In this document: in pieces, positions 46,390 through 57,799 of the stretch
How positions within the stretch are numbered: position 1 is the first letter of the stretch
Layout of the letters: every line of letters starts with the position of its first letter
Source of the DNA: Batkoa obscura
Taxonomy: Eukaryota; Entomophthoromycota; Entomophthoromycetes; Entomophthorales; Batkoaceae
Length of the DNA stretch: 64,000 nucleotides
Direction: 5' to 3'
Assembly: GCA_030770535.1 (NCBI GenBank)
Contig: JASVEC010000007.1
Coordinates: 186,001-250,000 of the forward strand
Position numbers and translations under genes: made by a program
Notes under the pieces: generated by a model
Told to the model about the DNA's origin: nothing
What the model saw: the letters and a program-made list of their open reading frames with translations, nothing else
The model's database searches: none

Positions 46390-49300
46390 TTATTTCCTCC
46401 AATATTGTGCCCATTTATGAATTGTTTCAATAACTTGAGGAAATAAAGCAGATACAGATTCATTAACTAAAGTTTGAAAATGTTGAATTGCTTCTTCATC
46501 ACTCATTTCTAAACAAAACTTTTCCTGCACCTATTCATAATAAAAACATATATTAGTGAAACTATATTCATACTCTTATTAAAAGAAACTCACTTTCATT
46601 ACTGCTTTATCTGGTTCAATAGCAATATCTGGAATATCCGCATCTAACATTAAAGATAGTAAATTTAATATTAAATTAGCTGATTTTCTTAATGAATTAA
46701 AAGCCACAAAACAATAGGATAAAAATTTAGCATATTGAGGAGAATTAGCACCACCCATAGCTTCCACCATTTCTTTACATAATTTCATTGGGGGTGGGAA
46801 TGGCTTGGGATCTCGTCCCAAAAAGTAACCAAAATCAATGTGGAAAAGTTTACCTAATTTAATAAACAAATATTAATAAACAGATATTAATTATTAAATA
46901 TTTTATTATTATAATAATATTATTTTTACCATCTTGAGTTAATAATAGATTGTCTAAATGTCGATCACCTACTCCTAGTAAATAAGTAATAACACAATAA
47001 CCAGCTATAATAATAATGATGTTAATATTAATTATTTATATTTATATTTATATATGGGGATGTATTTTTTTGTTTGAGAATTTTACTAATAGTCCTTCCA
47101 CTCAAATAGCACTTAAAAAATAGAAAAAGTGATGAAATCAAAAAAACATCCCCATATTATATTATTGTTATTAAATATTTACCACAAGATTTTAAATAAT
47201 TATCTAGAACATAAGGTTGAATATTTAATGGTGCATTTTGATCAAAATGATTTTGTTTCAAATAAGATAATAATGAGTTATCATATAAATTTAAAATAGT
47301 TGCTAATGACATAGAAGGTATAAATTGAATTAATCCTTCATCATTTCCAGTTGCTAATACTTTATATGGACTTAATTTCAAATCTAAATTTTCAGCTCTT
47401 AATAAATTATCCATTAACATTATAATTTGTATAACTAATTGATCTTGTCGTAGATCATCCCCATATTTAAACATTACCTAATTAAGTAATTAGTTAATTA
47501 TTATCATTAATTTACATCTTTATAAGTATAAAATTATAATTAAATTACCGGATATTCTAAATTTTCAGTTGTTTTAAACATTAATTTTAATGGTGATAAG
47601 TTAGATTTAAATACAGTACATTTGTCTAAAATAAATAATTATTATTAATGTTATTGTTAGTATCAGCATTAGTGTTATGAATTTAAAATTACCTGGAATA
47701 ACCCCAATAACATGAATTGAAGCATCTAATGGAAAAGGAATTGGATCAAAGGTATTTAAAAAAAATTTAGGATCAGATAACGTATGCTTAAACTTTTCAA
47801 TCTAAATAATAATGATAATAAAGTTATTAATTTATTAATTCTTTTATATTTCATAATATTTTTGAGCTTACTTTTTTAGTTCGAATATCTTTTGATAATC
47901 GAATTTGTTTTGATAATACTAAAATAATATCAATTAATTTAGTTTGTTGATGAATTATATCGATTATTGAATCCAATTCAAAATTTTTTAATCTTAGCTC
48001 AAATTCTTCTAATAATTTTTGATATATCAACCCATGTTTTTTATCATTACATTCTACTTTTATATACCTAAAATAATATAAATATAAATATAACTTATTA
48101 TATATTATATTATTATCATATATATTATTGTTTTTATACTCACCAAATAAACCTATTTCCTAAAATGAAATTTTGAGTTCCTCTTAACAATAAAAATTCC
48201 CCCAAAGAGGACATGGATTGTTCTGTAGTAGTTTCTTCAAATTTAAGTGCTTGAACTAATTGTAATAAATAAAGTAATAACTCCTAAAATAAATAAGAAA
48301 TCCTATTTAGTTATCTATTCTTTGAATTAATTAATTATTATAATGAAATTACTTACATCATCCGCTGCTTTTTCTAACAATTTAACTGCATACCCTCTTA
48401 CCCTTGGATCTACAAAATTAGGTCCTAATAGTTCCAATGCATCTTCAATTTCAATATCTGACCATTCTTCTAATATAGTTACTGCTTGAGAAGATTCTAC
48501 TGTATCACTCCACATAACACATTTTAAAAATTTAGTTAAAGCCTATAATAAATTAATAAATCGATATATTAATCGAATAAATTATAATATGATTAATTAA
48601 ATTTACTTTTTTGTCTCTTTTTAAATAAAATCGAAATTTCCATAACAAATCTTTTTCTTCACTAGTTAATAATTGTGTTGGTGGATATTTTATAATTTTC
48701 TATTAAGTATTAAATATTAATATGCTACTATTAGATTCTATATTATCATAATATTATATATTAATATTACATTTAATTGATCTCTATTTCTTGAGTTTGG
48801 TTTTAATTCTTTATCAACTAATACAGATCGATGTGATCTAACTAATCGTCGATGTTTTTCTTCAACTGGATTATCATTATACATTTCCATATCTGCAATT
48901 ACAATCAAATTAGATCCGCCTCGATGAATTGGTCCTACTGGTAATTGAGATTCCTTAAAATAATATTAATTTATTATGATATTATTATATTAAATATTAC
49001 CATTTCATGAAAGATTAATGGGAAATCAAATTTGGGCAATTCAATGTACAAAAATAATTTATTACTTAGTAAGGTCTCTTTCTATTTGAAATTAAAATCA
49101 AACAAATAAATTACTATTATAAATTACTTCTTTTATCTTTTCAATCTCTAAAAATGTCATTTTATCTAACCATTCTAATTTTTCTAAATCTCCAGCTTCT
49201 TGTTTTTTTACTAACTATAATAATAATAAATCAAGCTAATTAATATTATAATATAATAAAATTAATATAGTACTTACTTTATCTAACCTATCGATTTCAT

Positions 49301-50107
49301 CATATTCTTTAAAACAAGTATTATAAAAATCCTCTTCATTAGTTATTGGCTTGATTGTTAATTTTTGTTTTCCAGTTCTCAATTTACTAATAATAAAATG
49401 ATCAATATAAATCACAGTTCTAATTTTAAATCTTAAATTTTAAATTCATTTAATAGAATTTACCAATTACTAGTAAATAAACTTAGACAACAACCACCAA
49501 TAATAGTGGTTTGCATAGGTTTTAATATATCCGAAACTTCAATGTATAACATACTATCATAAGGTAAATTATTGATACTTATCGGTAAAGTTAAAGTTTC
49601 ATTCCAACTAAAAAGAATTCAATTTATTAATCATTTACATTGTTTTGATTTTAACTAATAATTCTATTAAGTTACTTACCACCAACTTTTAGTAAATTGT
49701 TGATATCTCGTTTGTACTTTTTCTCCCATAGGTAAGCCATTTGAAAATAATTGTAATTCAACAAGTAGATCAGATTTGAAATAGCTAAATTTTTTGAAAA
49801 GAGAATCAATTCCAATTAACATTATTGTTTATAAGTAGTTAAATTCTTTTACGCTAAATTAAGACCTGAAAACCTTTTATCAGGAAATTCACTAAGGTCA
49901 CTATAACTATCTGGTTTTCGATAACCTTCTAAACTCAAACTGGAAATAATAAAATATTAGTAATATGAAATATTGTATTTGATACAAGAATATATGTGAA
50001 TGGTATTTTTATTATCTAAATTAATATTACATTTTTATTCTTAATGGAAAATTTAAATCATTTGAAAAACAATACGAGAAATCTTTAAATTGATTGTTGT
50101 TGGTCAT
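46390..50107 (-). CDS. VPS34: Phosphatidylinositol 3-kinase Vps34
   Basis: About 18 exons on the minus strand. It starts [20 protein letters not shown] (human Vps34 has KFSYIYSCDLD) and ends HKWAQYWRK, the canonical Vps34 C-terminus needed for membrane activity. In order: C2 domain ([21 protein letters not shown]), accessory helical domain ([32 protein letters not shown]), then the kinase domain with [12 protein letters not shown], catalytic [12 protein letters not shown] and [14 protein letters not shown]. All catalytic residues are present. It makes PI3P for endosomal sorting and autophagy, the lipid read by the Snx4 encoded earlier. The intron at 47005-47182 is much longer than the others because of a miniature transposon. 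The junction between exons 2 and 3 (about 49870-49785) has more than one possible donor. Confidence 0.93.
47053..47156 (-). mobile_element. Miniature palindromic element inside a Vps34 intron
   Basis: TATGGGGATGTATTTTTTTG at the left and AACATCCCCATA at the right, both with the flanking TA. Ends are intact. It lies wholly within intron 47005-47182, between the exons encoding NYLKSC and AGYCVITYL. Confidence 0.9.
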
Positions 50108-50918
50108 AATGGGGGTTTTAGAATGAATTTTAATAATTATAAAAGTATTTAAACAATCAAGTTGATTTTTAGTTTTGAAATTGAAATAAAAGGAACTACT
50201 ATTGGTTGGAGATAAGTAGTCACTTTTTTAGCTAAAATTCTTAAATGTTTATTAATATGATTTGTAAATAAATAGAAGTTATAAATCATAAAATTAATTT
50301 TACTTGTTTTATTGTTTTGTATTTTATTTCAAAATATTTCAATCTCTAGAATGAAAACAAGGCCCATCAATAAACTTTTAGATGATTAACGAGTTGAAGT
50401 TATTTTAAGGTGGTATGATAGACGATCGAATTGAAGATAATGATATAATTGGAGCTCAAATTTTGTACTAAACTCTATCCAGTCAGAAAAACCATTGAGC
50501 TAGTTAGCTTGATAACCGTTGTTAAAATAATGGATTATTATCGACATTTAGTAAGTGAAGCGTTACATAGCTAGAATTTATATATAGCAATTTCAATATA
50601 TAGTAAAATAATTAAGCAAACTATTCAGAATGATGCTTAATTGCAATAAACTCAGAGCTCATAGAAACTTCGAGGATTTTAAGGAAATCAGTAGATGAAC
50701 TTGAGTATATAAAACCAATCTTTAAAGACGTCAAAGGAACCTCGGTTTTTAAATGACTTAAAACAAGTATAAAGGAAGTTTGAAAGCAATGAAATCTTTA
50801 GAAGAAATCATAGCATTATAAATCGAAGGAGAAATCAGTATAAAGTTAAAAAATAATCGATTAGGATGATACGAGATCGAGAGTGAAAATGAATATAATG
50901 AAGGACAAAAAAGAAGCA
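50108..50918. other. Interval between Vps34 and the 2.3-kb transposon
   Basis: The left part is the Vps34 promoter. From about 50340 the sequence is less AT-rich with interrupted frames that look like old coding DNA of unknown origin. I could not assign it. Confidence 0.4.
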
Positions 50919-53247
50919 TATGGAGCTGTCCTAATTGGTTTCAGAATCTACTTAGAAATTAATCCAAATTTTAATATTTAAAGTTTGTGTCCAATATAAC
51001 GGTTAAATCTAAAAAGCCTAAAATTAAATGTCTCTATTTAAAACTTATTTTAATTGCTTCCTTTTCTTAAATAGCTAATCTTCCTAATTGTATAAATACA
51101 GTTATTTGACTTTATTTTTTGTTGAAATGAAACAAAATGCAAACTTTTATAACTAAACTTCGAAATGGAATTTTTGAAAATTTCAATACAATAGGGAGGA
51201 ATACACAATATAAACATTGTAATTCATTTACATCAATTTTAAGAGATACTTATAACAACCCAAGGTTTATGGAATTTTATAATAAAACGAAACAAATAAA
51301 AGATATATTATTAAAGTTTACTATCGATAATAATAAACTTAATCAAGTAATGTATAAAATTAATGCTTTAAGGGAAACAGGAAATAAAAATCAACAAGTA
51401 ACGTTATTATCAACTATAGCTTCAGTATATTCTTTTGATGAATGTAAGAGTTTTGGGTTTAATATAAATAGAAATCAGTATGATTATCCAAAAATAAGTA
51501 ATAATAGTAGTAAAATATCAACATTACAACCTATTATTAAAAATACAAAAAAAATTAAAAATGACCAAATTGAAACTATCATACAATATTTACTAAATGA
51601 TTGACTATTTCATCAAGATTTAATAAAAAAAATAATGATAGTAAATATTCATCAGATAATATATATCTTAAATAAAAGTAGAAGAATGATATACAGTAAA
51701 TATTTGAATGATCTAAGAGATAAAGCAGTAGCTAGGTCGACGTTCTTTAAATATATACCAAGTAATTTCAAAAATCCAGCAAGAAAAACGGATCTATGTA
51801 ATATATGTACTCAGTATACAGTTAGAAAAAAGTTATTTGAAAATAAAATAAATACAGCAATAAAAAACAAAGCAGAGATAGAAGAAATTTTCAGCGAAGA
51901 AGAAAAATTATACAAATTACATAAATTCTGTGTTGATACTCAAAAAAACACATTTAATGAAACTATTAAAAAATTAAATAACAAAAGTTGTATAATAGTT
52001 TTAGATTTTAAACAAAATATGGAAATAGGAACAAGACCAGATTCAATAAATCTAGATCATTATAATAAACAAGCTATATCAGTATTAGGTTTTGGTGTTT
52101 TATATTTAAAAGATGATAAAACAATAGGCAAAGTTTACTTTGATTATTTATCTGAGATAGTGAATCATGATTTAGCATATGCAGGAGATTGTTTAATCAA
52201 TTTGATCTCTACAGAGCTTTCAAAAAGTTTACGAAAATCAATATATGGGCAGATACAGGAAATCTTTTTAAATCTCAAGAGTTCCTGCATTATATATTTA
52301 AAGGAATTCATAAAATAAATAGTAGTTTGAATGTTAATCTTGATTTTTTTGCTGAGCATCATGGAAAAAGTATAGTTGATGGACATTTTGGAAATCTTTC
52401 AAAATGGAAAAGTAGTTTTGAAGCGTTAGGTAAAATAGAAGATATTAATCAATTAATAACTCGACTGTTAACAATAGGAAAACAGACATAATTTTTAAAA
52501 AGTATGAAAGAAACAAAAATACAAAAAGAATAATAGAGATGCAGGGCATTAAGAAGTATTTACACTTTATTAAACATAACAATAAACTACATTGTTATCC
52601 AGTATCTGATACATAAAAAAACGATATAGTTCCAATTAAAATTATAGAGTCTATAGAAGATAGAAAAATTAAAAGATCAATCCCAGCTTACCTTACGAAG
52701 ATAACAGAGAATTTAAAATTTTCGATATTTACTAAGCAAGTAAGTAGTTTGTTGAATGATAGAAATAGATTGTTAAATGTTAAGATTACTTAAGTTATTA
52801 ATAGCTAAGTCAATAAATAGTCAAAGAATAAGTAATTGTAATAATATGCAAAAACTATTATTACTTGTACTATATAGGGATGGTTAATTATAGTTTTGGG
52901 GCTAACTACTCCCTCCCATGCAGCTATTTATTAACTTGGCAGTATATTAATAATGTAATTATAACATTAAAGTAGTTTATTTATTTGATAATAAATCTAC
53001 AATGTTGGTTATAAAGCAGTTGATAATAAATATTTCTCAATTAAGCTTTATAGGAACATGTATTTAAGATCTAGTAGAAATTCAACTAACTTACAGTATA
53101 AACTATAATAGAATGATTTAGAACTGTGTCCGGATACTTTTGTTTTAATAAAAGATTTAATTTTATAGAATTTTAAGCGAAGTTTTTAAAATACAAAATT
53201 TTTCAAAAATTGGATAAAATAATGAAACTAATTCAGACAACCCCATA
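50919..53247 (+). mobile_element. DNA transposon with TIRs related to the miniature elements
   Basis: The left end reads TATGGAGCTGTCCTAATTGG and the right end, reverse-complemented, TATGGGGTTGTCTGAATTAG, both followed by GTTTCA. These are imperfect terminal inverted repeats of about 26 bp flanked by TA. The interior encodes a DDE-like transposase (51137-52491) and a 750-bp 3' part. The right end also matches the miniature family for about 45 bp (TTCATTA-TTTT-TCCA). A 3' relic of the same family lies at 62472-63722. Length 2.33 kb. The coding region is interrupted, so the copy is probably inactive. Confidence 0.7.
51137..52491 (+). pseudogene. Interrupted DDE-like transposase of unassigned family
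   Basis: Three adjacent or overlapping open stretches (51137-51604, 51635-52318, 52189-52491) read as one ancestral protein of about 440 residues: the first ends in a stop, and the second shifts into the third's frame between about 52190 and 52260. Visible features: a Cys pair KTDLCNICTQ, a candidate first acid IIVLDFKQNME, a second in INIWADTGNLFKSQEFLHY, and a C-terminal FFAEHHGKSIVDGHFGNLSK. The order D...D...E/D with HHGK fits an RNase-H-fold transposase, but I cannot place it in mariner, MULE, hAT or PIF families. TA flanks argue for a TA-target group. An alternative is a domesticated gene, but the interruptions speak against it. Confidence 0.6.
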
Positions 53248-53281
53248 AAAATACATCCTCGTTCAGTAAACAATTTCATTG

Positions 53282-53382
53282 TATGTGGGTGTTTTTTTGG
53301 CTCCACTTTTTCCATCTTTCAAGCGTTATTTGAGCGGAGAAATTGTTAGCAAAATTCTTAAACACAAAAATACATCTTCATA
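53282..53382 (+). mobile_element. Miniature palindromic element
   Basis: TATGTGGGTGTTTTTTTGGC at the left, core GTTATTTGAGCGG, right end AAATACATCTTCATA. It lies just outside the right arm of the inverted repeat. Confidence 0.75.
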
Positions 53383-54032
53383 TTATTATTTTGATATAAC
53401 AATTTTAAATTATTATAGGATTTTCAATAAAAGTCCATTATAGTAATATTGTAATATTGAAGTTGACTTATTTAGTGTTTTATTAGTTTTTTCATTACAG
53501 TTCTTCGAAGGTTTATAATGACTAAAAACAACTTGTATTCAATACTTGAGTTAAAAAAATATTTATGATTTGGATGTAATTGCTATTTAGCTACAACTAA
53601 AGTTAAATTTAATAACACATTCTAAATAGATAGATAATATTTATTAAGGAACTAGAATAGTCAGCTATGAAACTTTGGATTCTATGACACGATACCTACC
53701 AATATATCAAATTCAAAGCATAAATTTAAGTATTATTTAATCATAATACCCTTGGACTAGAAGCGGCTGATTTTAGTCTATTTTAATTGATTTTTTGTAA
53801 TTTTAACTTCATTTATGAATCTTCTTTTGGATATAAAAATAATGATGCCAAACTTTGATTTAATCAGATCTATTAAATCATTGAATACGTTGTACTATAG
53901 TTGTTAAAGTGACATATAACCTTAAAAAATCATTATGTGTATACTAATCTTTATAAAATTCAAACAAATAAACAAACAATGAAGTTCTATGTTTTTTAGA
54001 CTAAATACTAGTATTTATACTAAAGAGTATTT

Positions 54033-54096
54033 GTACTAAAAAGTATTTGTACTAAAAAGTATTTGTACTAAAAAGTATTTGTACTAAAAAGTATTT
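54033..54096 (+). repeat. 16-bp tandem repeat in the copy C upstream region
   Basis: Four exact head-to-tail copies of GTACTAAAAAGTATTT, preceded by one imperfect unit. Copy B has about one unit at the corresponding place (about 31620). Confidence 0.9.
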
Positions 54097-54642
54097 TTTT
54101 CAAATTAATCTAATCCAAATAACAGTTATTGTATTCAAGAACTATATTAGAATTAATTACATATTTCAAAAACAAGCATTAAGCAGAAGTTAATATATAT
54201 TACTAATCCAGAATACTAATATAGAGACAACTTCTATTAAAAACTCAATAAATATACTAACTCAAATATTTAATTAGGGGCAAATCGAGTAACTACATAG
54301 GGTCAAAGTACAATGAGCAATTTAATATAATTTTAGAGAGCCAATTGATCAAAAACCAAATTACCAAGAATAGAATAAATAAAATTAGAACGGGGTAAGA
54401 AGATCAATAAAGATTAAAAAATAAAAGTTATACTAAATCATATAATGCATACCTTAAAAACGAAATTACAAAAACTATTATAATATCTTTATGCTTACGT
54501 TACGATGGTATCTGTTTTAGAAGAATTCTGTCTATTAATTCTCTATTAATTTGTATTTATTATATCTTAAATCATTAAGCTAGAATCTTGTTTTAGAATT
54601 AATATTTAACTTATGTATAGTATCTGAAATATTAAAAAAAAC

Positions 54643-54652
54643 TATATATATG
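54643..54652 (+). promoter_or_regulatory. TATA element of copy C
   Basis: CTATATATATG after an A-run, 33-42 bp before the start at 54685. The block AAAAAGATATCAAAAGTATAC between it and the ATG is shared with copies B and D. Confidence 0.55.
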
Positions 54653-54684
54653 AAACAAAAAGATATCAAAAGTATACAAAAAAA

Positions 54685-55803
54685 ATGTTTCTATTATTAT
54701 CGCTTCTATTTCTCATCTCTGCTATCTTAAGTCAAGATCCTCTTGGCCTGACTTACTTGGACAAGACCTGTTACAAAGTTGATTATGATTTAGTTTGGTT
54801 TGAAATTGATATATCGCCAAAATACCAACGTAACTGCCAGCCATTACACCATTGGTTGCCAATAGTAGGAAAGGATAGGCAATCAAAAGAATGGTATCAA
54901 GGAAAGAGCTGTCTTCGTAACTCTAAAACTTGTGATACATTTTCAAGACAATATTGTACTGATAATTTTCGTATAAAGACCTCGGATTCAATTAGTGAAA
55001 TGAAAGATTTAAATATCATGGAAATCACATCTACAAACAAAGAGAGAGATTATTTGTATGTTGCACCTAATATTGGAAGTAAAAATTATGTTTCTGTGGA
55101 TTTAAGACAAGGTTTAAGATCGATTTTCATTCCTATGGACAATTTACATCCAGATGATCAAAACTATCGTCAAGTCTTTCAAATTAAAATGACTGAAAGT
55201 ATAGTCACTAAGATCTTGAATAACACTAACTTATATAAAAGGGATGCTCAAACAATTCAATCTGATGATCATGTATTAGGAGTTGACAAGATTTGTTTAT
55301 TGGCTAATGATGTGTTACGAACTGCTGCTATGCAGTATGATTTTAGTAGATGTTTTCAACTAATCTCAAACAAAGATACTCGTTCTAGTTGTGGTTTTTG
55401 GGGTACTGATTATGATAAAGATCGTGGTTATTACTGTGGATCAAGTAAATTATCTAATCCTGCTGCTTCTGTAGCTTCTTGTCTTCGAAACTTACCTTTA
55501 ATTAATGCCTCAAAGTTCGCTTATAATAATAAAGCTTTAGATATTATGAGAACTGCTGTAACTGCTGGTCTTTCTGCCGTTCCATATGCAGGATTGATTT
55601 TAGCTGCCACTTCTAATGCTATTTTAGGCCCCACTGCAGACGAAATGATTCTCAATGAATATAAAGGAGCCCAGTTTAATGAAAAACTGATTGTCCTTAA
55701 CGGGGTCCGTAAACAAGTTTTAAAAGAAAGTGGTGAACTTGCGAAAGGGTATATCAAAGATAACTTCAGTGATATTATCAAATCTATTAAAAAGATACTA
55801 TAA
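54685..55803 (+). CDS. Secreted cysteine-rich 372-aa protein, copy C
   Basis: Same architecture as copy B: signal peptide, ten cysteines in two groups of five, central KR dibasic site, hydrophobic Gly/Ala segment and Lys-rich C-terminus. Distinguishing residues: Arg65, Lys68 and Ile368. It looks like a mosaic. The 5' flank and most of the gene match B, while the 3' flank (CCTTGAATTTTTAAATAAAT) matches D and not A or B (CCTTAGATTTTTAAATAAAC). Function unknown. Four intact, intronless copies kept at the same length suggest the protein is in use, perhaps at high dose. Confidence 0.8.
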   Translation: MFLLLSLLFLISAILSQDPLGLTYLDKTCYKVDYDLVWFEIDISPKYQRNCQPLHHWLPIVGKDRQSKEWYQGKSCLRNSKTCDTFSRQYCTDNFRIKTSDSISEMKDLNIMEITSTNKERDYLYVAPNIGSKNYVSVDLRQGLRSIFIPMDNLHPDDQNYRQVFQIKMTESIVTKILNNTNLYKRDAQTIQSDDHVLGVDKICLLANDVLRTAAMQYDFSRCFQLISNKDTRSSCGFWGTDYDKDRGYYCGSSKLSNPAASVASCLRNLPLINASKFAYNNKALDIMRTAVTAGLSAVPYAGLILAATSNAILGPTADEMILNEYKGAQFNEKLIVLNGVRKQVLKESGELAKGYIKDNFSDIIKSIKKIL

Positions 55804-55900
55804 CCTTGAATTTTTAAATAAATATATACTATTAGACTATTACATGCTATTGTTATTTTATTATATATATTATCTTTATTTATGGTTTGCACACTTTCAT

Positions 55901-55970
55901 AAAAGGATGTTTTTAAGCGCTATTTGACCAGAAAGATTGTTGGTAAAATTCAAACAAAAACACATCCCTA
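55901..55970 (+). mobile_element. Miniature palindromic element, internally shortened
   Basis: AAAGGATGTTTTTAAGCGCT at the left goes straight into the core without the usual TTCATTACTTTTTCC part. Right end AAACACATCCCTA. About 70 bp. Confidence 0.65.
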
Positions 55971-56550
55971 CTCACTTTTTTGAGTATTTTCAAAAGTCTG
56001 TATTTGCTTGAAAAACAATCTATACATTTTCAAGTAAACCCTGAGTTGACTTTTTCAGATCCTCTACACAAAAATTCTCAAATTTTTCAACCAAATGACA
56101 AACATTCTATTTGAAAATATTCACTTTTTTATGATAGTTCATAAACCATAAATAAAAACAATGTATTTTGAAACTCGACTTATTTTATTAAAGCAAATAT
56201 AAAATAAATTAATTAATTTAAATAAAGTTACTAACTTTGATTAATGTTGAGATAAAACTATTTTAATAATGCTCAATTTGTTGGTGTATAATTGCAAAAA
56301 CTAACAAATCTTAATTTTGATTCTAATCTTAACTTTTACTCTAATATTAATAAAATTTTGTTAAATTAAAATGAATTAAAATTGCTGAATTAAATTTTTT
56401 GAACCCTACTTTATTGTATTAATTAAAAAAATTTTAATAAAATAATGTTATATACAAATCAATTTAAAAAAAGAAATTTTGAAGCTAATTTGAAATTTTA
56501 ACAATTTCAGATAGTTTAATAAAACAATATAAACCATAAAAAATAACTTA
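55971..56550. other. Gene-free AT-rich stretch with a dispersed repeat
   Basis: No gene seen. The last 70 bp (about 56480-56545, with ATAGTTTAATAAAACAATAT) recur at about 61545-61620, so part of this is an older dispersed repeat. Confidence 0.5.
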
Positions 56551-57014
56551 TGTGAAATATCACTTTGTCAGCTCTATAATTGATTATAGCATAATAACCA
56601 TTTAAGTTATTGTACTCTCGAGTTCAGAGACAATCAATCCGAGACTCTCATTTTGATTTGTTATGAGGATTTCTAGCTTCATCTCAAAAAATATTATTTT
56701 CTCATTTTGATATCCATACTTGTTGAACATAAAAGAGATTTTAGGACATAGTAACTCAAGGCTTTTTAACTAAATTATTTCTTTGATACCTTGTACTTTT
56801 GATAAAGCCACTAAATTTTCTCAATAATATTTTACATAGGTTTTACAGTAGTACTGTTTATTCCATTTGTCTTACATAGTCATTAGCATATTACTTGCTA
56901 TTCTTCATAACTCAAGTCTATCTCAGTTACATAAACTAAAACCTTTTGACTAACAGTATAGTCAACCAGGAGATAGCTGTTTTTGAATCCAACCACTAAG
57001 TACCAGATTTCACA
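56551..57014 (+). mobile_element. 464-bp TG...CA element, solo-LTR-like
   Basis: It begins TGTGAAATATCACTTTGTCA and ends ACCAGATTTCACA, flanked by the direct repeat CTTA on both sides. Non-coding. Its length, TG...CA ends and 4-bp target duplication are those of a solo LTR of a retroelement. A MITE with short inverted ends is the alternative. Confidence 0.65.
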
Positions 57015-57045
57015 CTTATAGTTTATATTTTGATCTTTTCAATAT

Positions 57046-57151
57046 TATGGGGGTGTTTTTTTTGCTTCATTACTTTTTCCATTTTTTAAGCACTATTCGA
57101 ATAGAAAATTTATTGGTAAAATTCTTAAATACCAAAATATATCCCCTTATT
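57046..57151 (+). mobile_element. Miniature palindromic element
   Basis: TATGGGGGTGTTTTTTTTGC at the left, core CACTATTCGAATAG, right end AAATATATCCCCTTA. Confidence 0.78.
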
Positions 57152-57251
57152 ATACTTTATTTTTATATTAAAGCCTGTATATATTACTTATTTTTTATTG
57201 GTTTATTAATTATAAGTTGAAATAAAAAACCTAAAAATAAAAAAAGCTAAC

Positions 57252-57517
57252 AAAGATATTTTTTTAGCTTTATTACTTTTTCTACCTTTTAAATATTAGG
57301 GATGTATTTTTGTATTTAAGAATCTTACTAAAAAAATTTCCACTCAAATAGTACTTAAAGGATGGAAAAATTATTAACAAAATTCTTAAACACAAAAATA
57401 CGTCCTAATATAATGGGGATGTTTTTTTTGGCTTCATTGCTTTTTCCATCCTTTAAGTACTATTTGAGTGGAAATTTTTTTAGTAAGATTCTTAAATACA
57501 AAAATACATCCCTAATA
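57252..57517. mobile_element. Cluster of three abutting miniature elements
   Basis: A left half-element (57252-57297), then a rearranged copy in which both ends are of the same type (57298-57408), then a full copy (57412-57517, TGGGGATGTTTTTTTTGG to ACATCCCTAA). The half-element looks cut by insertion of the next copy. Confidence 0.7.
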
Positions 57518-57799
57518 TTTAATATTATTGTATGATTTTAAAGTTATAAAAGTAGTTAAGTATAAATATAAATATGAAATATGAAATTTGACTTAAAAAA
57601 ATAGTCAATAAATTAAAAAAGCAAAATAAATTAAAATTAAAAAAACTCACTATAAAAATAAAGAAAGAATTGTCTTAAAAAGTAAAATAAGTTTTAATAA
57701 TTTATAAAAAAACACGTTATTAAAAATTTTTAAACTAAAAAACATTTATCTGACTATTTTACATAGCTTTTGAAGCATTTTTCTAACTAACAATGAATT

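Larger units (their letters stand above)
53574..55803 (+). repeat. Right arm of the long inverted repeat (copy C gene plus 5' flank)
   Basis: Inverted and nearly identical to 29911-32093. It differs mainly by an expanded 16-bp tandem repeat at 54033-54096 and a few substitutions. The match fades left of 53574. The 3' flank after the stop matches copy D instead of copy B. Confidence 0.8.

Noticed and set aside
50340-50918. Possible polymerase-type relic left of the transposon
   Set aside because: One short piece (DYYRHLV) resembles a reverse transcriptase motif but nothing around it does.
29911-55803. Inverted arms as an assembly artefact
   Set aside because: The arms differ by substitutions, a repeat expansion and different 3' flanks, which a false duplication would not show. 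Long reads would settle it.
55521-55892. Antisense open stretches at the 3' ends of the 372-aa genes
   Set aside because: They recur in each copy simply as the shadow of the conserved coding strand and have no leader or splice signals.
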